Source: JBLMZI01 sp050258755 (GTDB lineage Bacteria; Bacillota; Syntrophomonadia; Syntrophomonadales; DTU052). From it: a DNA stretch of 64,000 nucleotides. The stretch covers positions 310,001 to 374,000 of the forward strand of contig JBLMZI010000006.1 in NCBI GenBank assembly GCA_050258755.1, written 5' to 3'. Shown piece by piece: positions 25,586-33,913 of this stretch; the first letter of the stretch is position 1; each line of letters begins with the position of its first letter. Under the pieces are notes generated by a model. It searched no databases. It was given only the letters and a program-made list of their open reading frames with translations, and was not told the origin of the DNA. The translations under genes were made by a program, and so were the position numbers.

Positions 25586-26848
25586 CTATTCCACCTCCCA
25601 CGGGGGCGTGATTTTACCGGTTAAGGCTGATGCCGCCGCAACAGCCGGCGAGCAGAGGAAGACCTCGCTGCCCGGGTCGCCCATGCGGCCGACGAAGTTC
25701 CGGTTGGTCGTCGCCAGGGCTCTTTCGCCCTTGGCCAGAATGCCCATATGGCCGCCCAGGCAGGGACCGCAGGTCGGTGTGCTGACGGCTGCGCCGGCTC
25801 TAATGAAATCCTCGATGAAGCCGCGATTCATGGCCTCCAGGTAGATCTCCTGAGTGCCTGGAATCACAATGACCCGAATATTGCTGCTGACCTTTTTGCC
25901 GCGCAGAATATTGGCCGCAATTTCGAGGTCTTCCATCCGGCCGTTGGTGCAGCTGCCGATGATCACCTGGTCAATCACAGTCCCGGCTACTTCGCTGACC
26001 GGAGCCGTGTTTTCCGGAAGGTGCGGCTTCGCGATGACCGGTTCCATATCGCTGACGTCGTAGGTTCGCACGTCGATGTACTTCGCATCGTCATCGCTGG
26101 CGTAGAATTTATAGGCGCGCTTGGCCCGGTCTTTGACATAGGCTTCGGTAATGGCATCCGGCGCGAAGATGCCGTTTTTGCCGCCGGCTTCGATCGCCAT
26201 ATTGGCCATGGTCAGCCGGTTGTCCATCGAAAGCGCTGAAATCACAGGGCCGGTAAATTCCATGGCCATGTAGCGGGCGCCATCGACGCCGATGTCGCCA
26301 ATCGCGCGCAGAATCAGGTCCTTGCCGCTGACATACTTCGGCATTTCGCCGGTGAAAACGAATTTGATCGTATCCGGGACCTTGAACCAGGCTTCGCCGG
26401 TCGCCATGGCTGCCGCCATGTCGGTGGAGCCAACGCCGGTGGCAAAAGCGCCCAGCGCCCCGTAGGTGCAGGTGTGGCTGTCGGCGCCGATCACCAGGTC
26501 ACCCGGAAGCACGAGACCTTCCTGCGGCAGCAGGCAGTGTTCCACGCCCATCTTGCCAACTTCGAAGTAATTCTCAATCTCAAATTTGCGGGCGAAATCC
26601 CGCATCACCTTGCACTGCGCCGCCGACTTGATGTCTTTGTTGGGGGCGAAGTGGTCCGGAACCAGCATGATCCGGCTCCGGTCAAACACTTTGTCGAGTC
26701 CGAGCCGGTGGAACTCTTCAATCGCCACCGGTGCGGTAATGTCGTTGCCCAGAACGACGTCAACCTTGCAGTTGAGCAATTCGCCCGGACGGACCTGGTT
26801 TTTTCCCGCATGGGCCGCCAGGATTTTCTCGGTAATGGTCATCCCCAT
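25586..26848 (-). CDS. leuC: 3-isopropylmalate dehydratase large subunit
   Basis: About 420 aa, the homoaconitase-like type that pairs with short LeuD. The 4Fe-4S ligands are seen: the Cys in IGSCTNGRMEDL near residue 300 and CGPCLGGHMG near 360. Aconitase signature region GADSHTCTYGALGAFATGVG near 130. The ATG at 26848 has GAGG 6 bases upstream; earlier in-frame codons overlap the leuA stop. Enzyme of leucine synthesis, oxygen sensitive by its cluster. Confidence 0.95.
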   Translation of the reverse strand: MGMTITEKILAAHAGKNQVRPGELLNCKVDVVLGNDITAPVAIEEFHRLGLDKVFDRSRIMLVPDHFAPNKDIKSAAQCKVMRDFARKFEIENYFEVGKMGVEHCLLPQEGLVLPGDLVIGADSHTCTYGALGAFATGVGSTDMAAAMATGEAWFKVPDTIKFVFTGEMPKYVSGKDLILRAIGDIGVDGARYMAMEFTGPVISALSMDNRLTMANMAIEAGGKNGIFAPDAITEAYVKDRAKRAYKFYASDDDAKYIDVRTYDVSDMEPVIAKPHLPENTAPVSEVAGTVIDQVIIGSCTNGRMEDLEIAANILRGKKVSSNIRVIVIPGTQEIYLEAMNRGFIEDFIRAGAAVSTPTCGPCLGGHMGILAKGERALATTNRNFVGRMGDPGSEVFLCSPAVAAASALTGKITPPWEVE

Positions 26849-26856
26849 GACGTTCC

Positions 26857-28401
26857 TCACTCCTTCTCCTGCGAGCCGTGAGCCGGCTTGCTGATTTCAT
26901 ATGCGGCTTTATTAATCCCATTCAGGTATGCCATCACACTGGCCTCAACGATATCGGTCGATACGCCACGGCCGGTAACGGCAAGGTTTTCCCCCACTTT
27001 TATCTTGGCGATCACCTCGCCAAGCGCATCCTTGCCGCCAGTTACGGCATTCAGCTTATATTCGACCAGGGTTCCCGGCAAGCCGGTAATTTTATCAATG
27101 GCTTTACAGGCCGCTTCCATCGGACCGTCCCCGCAGGCCGCCTCTTCGGCGATCCCATTGTTGCTCTCCAGGCCGACCGTCGCGGTCGGCACCACGGTGC
27201 TGCCGCCGGTAAAGTGCAGATAATGCAGCCGGTACCGTTCCGGAACCACGCCGACATAATCGCCCACGAGGGCTTCCAGGTCCTCGTCGGTGATCTCCTT
27301 TTTCTTATCCGCCAGATCCTTGAACCGGTTAAACGCTTTTTCCAGGTCCGCATCGGGCAGTTCGAAGCCCAGTTCTTTCAAGCGCTCCCCGAAGGCGTGA
27401 CGGCCGGAATGCTTGCCGAGCACCAGTTCGCTGCGGTGCAGCCCGATCAGTTCCGGACTCATGATTTCATAGGTGGTCCGGTTCTTTAACATCCCGTCCT
27501 GATGAATGCCCGACTCGTGCGCAAAGGCGTTTTTGCCAACCACCGCCTTGTTGGGCTGGACCGGCATACCGGAGAGTGAACTGACCAGGCGGGACGCCCG
27601 ATAGATTTCCTTGTGATTAATGCCGACTTCCTTGCCGAACACCGATTTTCGGGTATACAAGGCCATCGCCAATTCTTCCAGGCTGGCATTCCCAGCCCGC
27701 TCGCCGATGCCGTTAATGGTGCATTCCACCTGGCGGGCGCCGTTTCGGACCGCGGCCAGCGAATTGGCCACCGCCAACCCGAGGTCGTTATGGCAGTGCA
27801 CCGAAATAATCGCTTTGTGAACATTGGGAACCCGCTCCATCACGGTGCGGATAAAGGCTCCGTATTCCTCGGGTTCGGCATAGCCGACAGTGTCCGGCAG
27901 GTTCACCACGCCGGCTCCGGCATCAATAACCGCTTCGATCACCTGACAGAGGTAATCGATGTCGCTGCGCGAGGCGTCTTCGGCCGAAAACTCGACATCC
28001 GAAGTCAGGCTGCTGGCAAACCGGACCGCGTCGGCGGCTTGCTGAAGTACCTGCTCGCGGGTCTTCTGCAGTTTATATTTCAGGTGAATGTCTGACGTGG
28101 CCAGGAAGGTGTGAATCCTCGGCCGCTCAGCGAATTTCACCGCATTATAGCATGCCTCGATATCGCCTTTTGTCGCGCGGGCCAGACCGGCGATGACCGG
28201 TCCTTTTACGTTTTCGGCAATCATCTTGACACCTTCAAAATCGCCGCGTGACGCGATCGGAAAACCGGCTTCGATGACATCCACGCCAAGGCGCGCCAGT
28301 TGTAATCCGATCTCCATTTTCTCTTTGAAATTCAGGCTGACCCCCGGACTCTGTTCCCCGTCCCGAAGGGTGGTATCAAATATGTAAATCCGGTTAGACA
28401 C
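26857..28401 (-). CDS. leuA: 2-isopropylmalate synthase
   Basis: About 514 aa. Barrel start IFDTTLRDGEQSPGVSLNF; metal-site HCHNDLGLAVANSLAAV near residue 200; C-terminal leucine-binding regulatory domain from about 390 (GDGPMEAACKAIDKITG). It condenses 2-oxoisovalerate with acetyl-CoA, the committed step to leucine, and is probably inhibited by leucine. GTG at 28401 fits the GGAGTG ribosome site better than the GTG at 28410. A hairpin lies between ilvC and this gene. Confidence 0.95.
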   Translation of the reverse strand: MSNRIYIFDTTLRDGEQSPGVSLNFKEKMEIGLQLARLGVDVIEAGFPIASRGDFEGVKMIAENVKGPVIAGLARATKGDIEACYNAVKFAERPRIHTFLATSDIHLKYKLQKTREQVLQQAADAVRFASSLTSDVEFSAEDASRSDIDYLCQVIEAVIDAGAGVVNLPDTVGYAEPEEYGAFIRTVMERVPNVHKAIISVHCHNDLGLAVANSLAAVRNGARQVECTINGIGERAGNASLEELAMALYTRKSVFGKEVGINHKEIYRASRLVSSLSGMPVQPNKAVVGKNAFAHESGIHQDGMLKNRTTYEIMSPELIGLHRSELVLGKHSGRHAFGERLKELGFELPDADLEKAFNRFKDLADKKKEITDEDLEALVGDYVGVVPERYRLHYLHFTGGSTVVPTATVGLESNNGIAEEAACGDGPMEAACKAIDKITGLPGTLVEYKLNAVTGGKDALGEVIAKIKVGENLAVTGRGVSTDIVEASVMAYLNGINKAAYEISKPAHGSQEKE

Positions 28402-28424
28402 GGGTTTCACTCCATTCTAATTAC

Positions 28425-28458
28425 AAGCCTTCCCCACGGGTTACGTGGGGAAGGCCTT
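28425..28458 (-). other. Intercistronic hairpin between ilvC and leuA
   Basis: CCTTCCCCACG pairs with CGTGGGGAAGG, with one bulged base further down the stem. There is no T-run on the minus strand, so it is more likely a processing or stability element than a full terminator. It could set ilv versus leu mRNA levels. Confidence 0.5.
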
Positions 28459-28502
28459 GAACAGATCAAATCAATTCGCCCCGTAACGGTTTGGGGTTCG
28501 CT

Positions 28503-29516
28503 TTATTTTTTATTGCCCAGCCACGGCATCATGGCACGAAGGTCGGCGCCGACACTTTCGATGAGGTGCTCTGAGCCCTGTTTCTTCAGCGCATTGTAGA
28601 CCGGCCGGCCGATCTGATTTTCCAGGAGCCACTCGCGGGCAAAGGAACCGTTCTGGATCTCTTCCAGTACGGCCCGCATTTCATCGCGGGTGTCCTGGGT
28701 AATAATCCGGGGACCGGTAACCAGGTCGCCGTACTCGGCGGTGTCGCTGATCGAGAAGCGCATTTTGGAAATGCCGCCTTCGTAAATCAGGTCAACAATC
28801 AGTTTCAGCTCATGCAGGCACTCGAAGTACGCGATCTCCGGCTGATAGCCCGCTTCCACCAGGGTGTCGAAGCCAGCCCGAATCAGTTCCGAAACGCCGC
28901 CGCAAAGCACACACTGTTCGCCAAAAAGGTCGGTTTCGGTTTCTTCTTTGAAGGTGGTTTCAATGACGCCCGCACGGGTTGCGCCGACCGCTTTTGCAAA
29001 AGCGAGCGCGATGTCACGGGCCTGGCCGGTGAAGTCCTGTTCCACCGCGATGATCGCAGGAACGCCAGCGCCTTCTTCATACTGACGGCGTACCAGATGG
29101 CCCGGTCCTTTCGGAGCGACCATGAAAACGTCGACATTAGCCGGCGGAGTAATCTGGCCGAAGTGGATGTTGAAACCGTGGGAGAAACCCAGCGCATTGC
29201 CCGGCTTCAGATACGGCGCGATCTTCTCGCCGTACACCTTCGACTGAAGGGTATCCGGGACCAGGATGTGAATAATATCCGCCGCTTTGGCCGCTTCGTC
29301 AACGGTCATCGGGGTAAGGCCATCTTTCTTAACCAGGTTCCATTCATATTCTGTCACTTCATCCACCGGTTCACGCAGGCCCACGATCACTGTTAGACCG
29401 CTTTCGTGCGCATTGCGCGCCTGAGCGTGACCCTGACTGCCGTAACCGATGACGGCGATTGTCTTGCCTTTCAGCACCTCGAGATTTGCATCGGCATCAT
29501 AATACATTTTTGCCAT
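28503..29516 (-). CDS. ilvC: Ketol-acid reductoisomerase
   Basis: 337 aa, class I length. The Rossmann motif VIGYGSQGHAQARNAHESG near residue 21 is the NAD(P)H site. The catalytic region includes VAPKGPGHLVRRQYEEGAGV near 135 and the Mg ligands in the C-terminal knotted domain (LFGEQCVLCGGVSELI; FECLHELKLIVDLIYEGG). It reduces and rearranges acetolactate or acetohydroxybutyrate. Lies 60 bases after ilvN. Confidence 0.96.
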   Translation of the reverse strand: MAKMYYDADANLEVLKGKTIAVIGYGSQGHAQARNAHESGLTVIVGLREPVDEVTEYEWNLVKKDGLTPMTVDEAAKAADIIHILVPDTLQSKVYGEKIAPYLKPGNALGFSHGFNIHFGQITPPANVDVFMVAPKGPGHLVRRQYEEGAGVPAIIAVEQDFTGQARDIALAFAKAVGATRAGVIETTFKEETETDLFGEQCVLCGGVSELIRAGFDTLVEAGYQPEIAYFECLHELKLIVDLIYEGGISKMRFSISDTAEYGDLVTGPRIITQDTRDEMRAVLEEIQNGSFAREWLLENQIGRPVYNALKKQGSEHLIESVGADLRAMMPWLGNKK

Positions 29517-29576
29517 GTTACGTTAGACCTCCAAACATAGTATTTTCATTACTCAGGTTGATTCTATTGCCAGACC

Positions 29577-30059
29577 CTATGATTTAGGTCCTCGCACCAT
29601 GGATACTTTCCCGGTCCGCACCAGCTCGAGCATGCCGAACGGCCGGAGCGATTCCTCGATCGCGTCAATCTTGCTTTCGTCTCCGGTTGCTTCGATCATC
29701 AGCGTAGCACGGCCGATGTCCACAATCCGGGCCCGGAAGATATCAACAATCTGCATGATCTCCGCTCGGGCCGCAGGATCGGCCTTCACCTTGATCAGGA
29801 CCAGTTCCCGATCGACGGTCTCCTCACTGGTCACGTCCATGATCTTGATGACTTCCACCAGCTTGTGCAGCTGTTTGGTCACCTGCTCAAGAACGCCCGC
29901 GTCCCCTTCGACCACAATCGTCATGCGGGAAACATCCGGCTCCTCAGTCCGGCCGACGGCGAGGCTGTCAATATTGTATCCGCGGCGGCGGAACAGGCTG
30001 GCCACCCGGGTCAGAACGCCTGGATGGTTCTCAACGGTCACGGATAGCGTGTGTTTCAT
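29577..30059 (-). CDS. ilvN: Acetolactate synthase small (regulatory) subunit
   Basis: 160 aa. N-terminal ACT domain MKHTLSVTVENHPGVLTRVA with the valine-site GVLTRVA, then a second ACT-like C-terminal domain. It stimulates IlvB and confers valine feedback inhibition. Its ATG overlaps the ilvB stop by one base (TAATG), which fits a subunit pair made in coupled amounts. Confidence 0.95.
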   Translation of the reverse strand: MKHTLSVTVENHPGVLTRVASLFRRRGYNIDSLAVGRTEEPDVSRMTIVVEGDAGVLEQVTKQLHKLVEVIKIMDVTSEETVDRELVLIKVKADPAARAEIMQIVDIFRARIVDIGRATLMIEATGDESKIDAIEESLRPFGMLELVRTGKVSMVRGPKS

Positions 30060-31750
30060 TAACAGTCGTCACCTCCGAACATGTTGCTGATGCTGTCTCC
30101 CGGGGCTACCATGGGAAATACGTTTTCTTCGCGGGAAACCACAAAATCGATCACAACTGGCCGCCCTTCTGAAAGCAGCGCTTTCTCAAGGGCTGGCACG
30201 ACATCTTCGGCTTTCTCTACCCGAATGCCGATCGCGCCGTAGGCTTCAGCCAGCTTGACGAAATCAGGCTGCAGCTGGATGTCGGAATGGGAATAGCGGC
30301 GATCATAGAACAGTTCCTGCCACTGGCGCACCATCCCGAGAAACTGGTTATTCAGAATGCATACCACGATTGGCAGACATTGCTCCACCGCGGTGCACAG
30401 CTCCTGGATATTCATCTGAATGCTGCCGTCACCGGCGATATCGATCACCCGGGCATCCGGACAGCCAATTTGGGCGCCGACCGCTGCCGGCAAGCCGAAG
30501 CCCATGGTGCCCAATCCGCCTGAAGTGACAAAGCTTCTGGGCTTATCGTATTTAAAGTACTGCGCCGACCACATCTGATGCTGTCCCACTTCCGTGGTAA
30601 TAATGGCATCGCCCTTGGTCACTTCATAGATCTTTTCGATGACGAACTGCGGCTTGATCGGCTGATCCGGTGATTGCTCGCCATAACTCAACGGGAAATC
30701 CCGCTTCCAGGTTGCAATCTGCGAATGCCAGTGACTGCGCTCGGAAACGCTCTTGACCCTGGGCAGCAGTTCCTGAAGCACCTGTTTTACGTCGCCGACG
30801 ATCGGCACGTCCACACAGACGTTTTTCCCGATTTCAGCCGCGTCGATGTCAATGTGAATCACCTTGGCGTGCGGCGCGAAGGTATCCAGCTTGCCAGTAA
30901 CCCGGTCGTCAAAGCGAACCCCGACCGCAATAATCAGGTCGGTTTCATTGATCGCGTAGTTGGCGTAACGGGTCCCATGCATCCCCAACATACCCAGGGA
31001 CAGCGAATTTGTTCCTGGGAAGCCGCCCATGCCCATTAGGGTGGTCGTTACCGGGATCTGCGCTTTCTCCGCCAGTTCTTTCAGTTCCCCTGCCGCATCG
31101 GAGCTGATGACACCGCCCCCGGCATAAATAATCGGTTTTTCCGAGGCATCAATCGCCTTGGCGGCATTGATGACCTGACCGATATTCGGATAGCGAAGGA
31201 CCCGGTACCCGCGCATCTTGACCTCGGCCGGATACCCTTCGTAATCGATAATGCCACTCATGACGTCCTTGGGAAGGTCGACCACTACCGGGCCAGGCCG
31301 GTTGGTCCGAGCGATATGAAAAGCTTCTTTGATCACCCGGGCGACATCTTCAGTCCGCTCGACCAGATAGTTATGTTTGGTAATGGGCAGCGTGATTCCG
31401 GTAATATCGGCCTCCTGGAACGCATCCCGGCCGATCATCGGCACCGGTACCTGTCCGGTCAGGCAGACGATCGGCACCGAGTCCATCCACGCATTCGCGA
31501 TCCCCGTCACCAGATTGGTCGCGCCCGGGCCGGACGTGGTCAGGCAGACCCCAACCTTGCCAGTGGTTCGGGCATAGGCGTCCGCCGCATGCACCGCGCC
31601 CTGCTCGTGCCGGACCAGAACGTGCTTCAAGTCGGAGTGATACAGTGCGTCGTAGATCGGCAAAGCCTGCCCGCCCGGGTAGCCAAAGATTACGTCAACG
31701 CCTTCCTCTTTGAGGGCTTGCAATAAAATGTTCGCACCGCTTAGTTTCAT
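30059..31750 (-). CDS. ilvB: Acetolactate synthase large (catalytic) subunit
   Basis: 563 aa ThDP enzyme. Catalytic Glu in FGYPGGQALPIYDALYHS region (RHEQGAVHAADAYARTTGKVG contains the ThDP-activating glutamate near residue 48). The ThDP/Mg motif GDGSIQMNIQELCTAVEQCL lies near 440. FAD-domain region around 200-330. It joins two pyruvates to acetolactate or pyruvate with 2-oxobutyrate. Together with CimA in this operon it gives a complete isoleucine route without threonine deaminase. Confidence 0.95.
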   Translation of the reverse strand: MKLSGANILLQALKEEGVDVIFGYPGGQALPIYDALYHSDLKHVLVRHEQGAVHAADAYARTTGKVGVCLTTSGPGATNLVTGIANAWMDSVPIVCLTGQVPVPMIGRDAFQEADITGITLPITKHNYLVERTEDVARVIKEAFHIARTNRPGPVVVDLPKDVMSGIIDYEGYPAEVKMRGYRVLRYPNIGQVINAAKAIDASEKPIIYAGGGVISSDAAGELKELAEKAQIPVTTTLMGMGGFPGTNSLSLGMLGMHGTRYANYAINETDLIIAVGVRFDDRVTGKLDTFAPHAKVIHIDIDAAEIGKNVCVDVPIVGDVKQVLQELLPRVKSVSERSHWHSQIATWKRDFPLSYGEQSPDQPIKPQFVIEKIYEVTKGDAIITTEVGQHQMWSAQYFKYDKPRSFVTSGGLGTMGFGLPAAVGAQIGCPDARVIDIAGDGSIQMNIQELCTAVEQCLPIVVCILNNQFLGMVRQWQELFYDRRYSHSDIQLQPDFVKLAEAYGAIGIRVEKAEDVVPALEKALLSEGRPVVIDFVVSREENVFPMVAPGDSISNMFGGDDC

Positions 31751-31800
31751 CGCTCTCCTCCAAAACCTTGTAGTGCCAGTCTTACGACTGGAATAGATGA

Positions 31801-33462
31801 TTACTTATCGAAAACTGCACCCGTGGCCGCGGATTGGACCCGCTCGGCATAACGGCGCATGTATCCTGTCGTGATATTCGGCTGGCGCGGTTTCCATTCC
31901 GCTTTGCGTTTTGCCATTTCGGTTTCGTCGATCAAGAGATCCAGCTTACGGCCGGGAATGTCGATACTAATCAGGTCGCCTTCCTTGACCAGCGCAATCG
32001 GTCCGCCGGAAGCCGCTTCCGGCGACACGTGGCCGATCGAAGCTCCTTTGGTCGCACCGGAGAACCGGCCGTCTGTGATCAGGGCGACATCCTTATCCAG
32101 CCCCATACCGGCGATCGATGCGGTCGGCGAAAGCATTTCCCGCATGCCGGGGCCGCCGCGCGGTCCTTCGTAACGGATCACGATCACATCGCCTTTATTG
32201 ATTTTGCCGCCGATGACGGCCGCAAACGCATCTTCCTCAGATTCAAAGACTCGGGCAGGTCCCTTATGTACCAGCATCTCAGGGGCCACCGCACCCTGCT
32301 TCACCACCGCGCCATCCGGGGCCAACGAGCCAAACAACGCGGCAAGACCGCCGGTCTTGCTGTACGGGTTGTCAAGCGGCCGGATAACATCATTGCGGAA
32401 CGCTCTCGCCCGGTCGATGTTTTCCTGCACCGTGCGCCCGGTAACCGTGATCAGGTCTGTATTCAGCAGGCCGGCTTCGCTCAGCCGCTTCATGACCATC
32501 TGTATGCCGCCATTTTGATCGAGATCCTCAATGAAATCAGTACCCGCCGGGTCCAGCTTGCACAAATGCGGCGTTTTCGCGCTGACCTGGTTGACCATAT
32601 CCAGGTTGAGCTTCACCCCGGCTTCATTCGCAACCGCAAACAGGTGCAGCACGGTATTGGTCGAGCAACCGAGGGCCATATCCATGGTCAGCGCATTGGC
32701 AAACGCCTTTTCGCTCATAATGTCCAAGGGCCGGATGTTTTGCTCCCAAAGCTTCATGATCTGCATGCCGGCGTGTTTGGCCAGACGAATCCGGGCGGCA
32801 TGCACCGCGGGAATGGTTCCATTGCCCGGCAAGCCCATCCCCAAGGCTTCGGTCAGGCAGTTCATGCTGTTGGCGGTAAACATCCCGGAACAGGAACCGC
32901 AGCCCGGGCAGGCTGATTCTTCCAGGATTTCCAGATCCTCTTCGGTCATTGCACCGCTGGATACCGAGCCAACCGCCATAAAAACGTTGTTGAGACTGAC
33001 CCGCTGTCCTTTAAAGTTGCCGGCCAGCATGGGGCCGCCGCTGACGAAAATGCTCGGGATATTCAGCCGAGCGGCTGCCATAAGCATCCCCGGCACAACC
33101 TTGTCGCAGTTCGGAATAAACACCAGCGCATCAAAACCGTGCGCGGTTGCCATGATTTCGACCGAGTCGGCAATCAGTTCCCGGCTCCCAAGGCTGTATT
33201 TCATGCCGATGTGATTCATGGCGATCCCATCGCAAACGCCGATGACCGGAAACTCCAGCGGGGTTCCGCCGGCCATACGAACGCCGGCTTTGACGGCTTC
33301 GGCGATCCGGTCAAGGTGGATATGCCCAGGAATAACTTCGTTCGCCGAATTAACCACGCCGATCAGCGGGCGCGCAATCTCCTCGTTGGTCAGTCCAAGC
33401 GCTTTAAATAGGGAACGGTGCGGTGCTTTTTCGACGCCGCTTTTCACTGTGGAACTTTTCAT
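31801..33462 (-). CDS. ilvD: Dihydroxy-acid dehydratase
   Basis: 553 aa from the ATG at 33462, which has AAGGAGGAG 7 bases upstream; the open frame extends further into the leader but that part is untranslated T-box RNA. Iron-sulfur cysteines: FIPNCDKVVPGM near residue 120 and ACPGCGSCSGMFTANSMNC near 190. GPRGGPGMREML near 440 is the second family signature. It dehydrates the dihydroxy acids of valine and isoleucine synthesis. First gene of the nine-gene operon. Confidence 0.96.
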   Translation of the reverse strand: MKSSTVKSGVEKAPHRSLFKALGLTNEEIARPLIGVVNSANEVIPGHIHLDRIAEAVKAGVRMAGGTPLEFPVIGVCDGIAMNHIGMKYSLGSRELIADSVEIMATAHGFDALVFIPNCDKVVPGMLMAAARLNIPSIFVSGGPMLAGNFKGQRVSLNNVFMAVGSVSSGAMTEEDLEILEESACPGCGSCSGMFTANSMNCLTEALGMGLPGNGTIPAVHAARIRLAKHAGMQIMKLWEQNIRPLDIMSEKAFANALTMDMALGCSTNTVLHLFAVANEAGVKLNLDMVNQVSAKTPHLCKLDPAGTDFIEDLDQNGGIQMVMKRLSEAGLLNTDLITVTGRTVQENIDRARAFRNDVIRPLDNPYSKTGGLAALFGSLAPDGAVVKQGAVAPEMLVHKGPARVFESEEDAFAAVIGGKINKGDVIVIRYEGPRGGPGMREMLSPTASIAGMGLDKDVALITDGRFSGATKGASIGHVSPEAASGGPIALVKEGDLISIDIPGRKLDLLIDETEMAKRKAEWKPRQPNITTGYMRRYAERVQSAATGAVFDK

Positions 33463-33562
33463 CAAGGCACTCCTCCTTGGCTGTAGATGTGAAAACAAAG
33501 AATCTGAAGGGAAAGTCGGGCGGACAATCCGTTTTGTGGAAAACACGGTTTGTCCGGGAAAT

Positions 33563-33862
33563 ATAAAACCCTCTCGCCCCAGCCATTTCAGCCAGGGACG
33601 AGAGGGAATTCCCGCGGTACCACCCTGGTTGTCGCAATGTCTGCGACCACCTTAATGCCTGATAACGGAAAAGGCTTCCGGCTCACCTACTAAGCTTGAC
33701 ACAATCAAGCCTTTCAGATGCGCTGCTCGGGGAGGATACTCGTCGATTGCGTGTGAGGACCGGTTTTCAGCTGCCCCGGCTCTCTGCACCTCAGGGACGC
33801 AGAACTTTGTTCCCGTCATTGCATTTCTTCATTTAATTCGGAAAAAAACGCATAAAGTGTTG
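33563..33862 (-). promoter_or_regulatory. T-box riboswitch leader of the ilv-leu operon
   Basis: The minus-strand RNA has the canonical T-box AGGGTGGTACCGCG (33611-33625), which binds the NCCA end of uncharged tRNA, and the Stem I features AGAGAGCCGGGG and GGTAG-like apical parts before it (about 33680-33800). A CGAGTATCCTCCCCGAGC stretch near 33725-33742 is where the specifier should lie; ATC (Ile) or CTC (Leu) can be read there. When the cognate tRNA is uncharged the downstream terminator opens. The leader runs about 400 nt from promoter to ilvD. Confidence 0.93.
33565..33606 (-). terminator. T-box controlled terminator before ilvD
   Basis: On the minus strand CCCTCTCG..CGAGAGGG forms a long stem (33569-33576 with 33599-33606 plus inner pairs) followed by TTTTATAT. 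The T-box sequence immediately upstream can pair into the alternative antiterminator. Confidence 0.9.
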
Positions 33863-33868
33863 TTAGAT

Positions 33869-33897
33869 ATTATAGGTTTCGAAGAAAATACTGTCAA
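33869..33897 (-). promoter_or_regulatory. Sigma-A promoter of the ilv-leu operon
   Basis: Perfect TTGACA (33892-33897) and TATAAT (33869-33874) on the minus strand with a 17-base spacer. Transcription should start near 33862. The -35 box lies only about 17 bases after the stop of the upstream 669-aa gene. Confidence 0.93.
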
Positions 33898-33913
33898 GGC
33901 TTGATTCTTCCGG

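Noticed and set aside
31801..33546. The 581-aa version of dihydroxy-acid dehydratase
   Set aside because: The extra 28 residues are encoded in the T-box leader; the ATG at 33462 has an excellent ribosome site.
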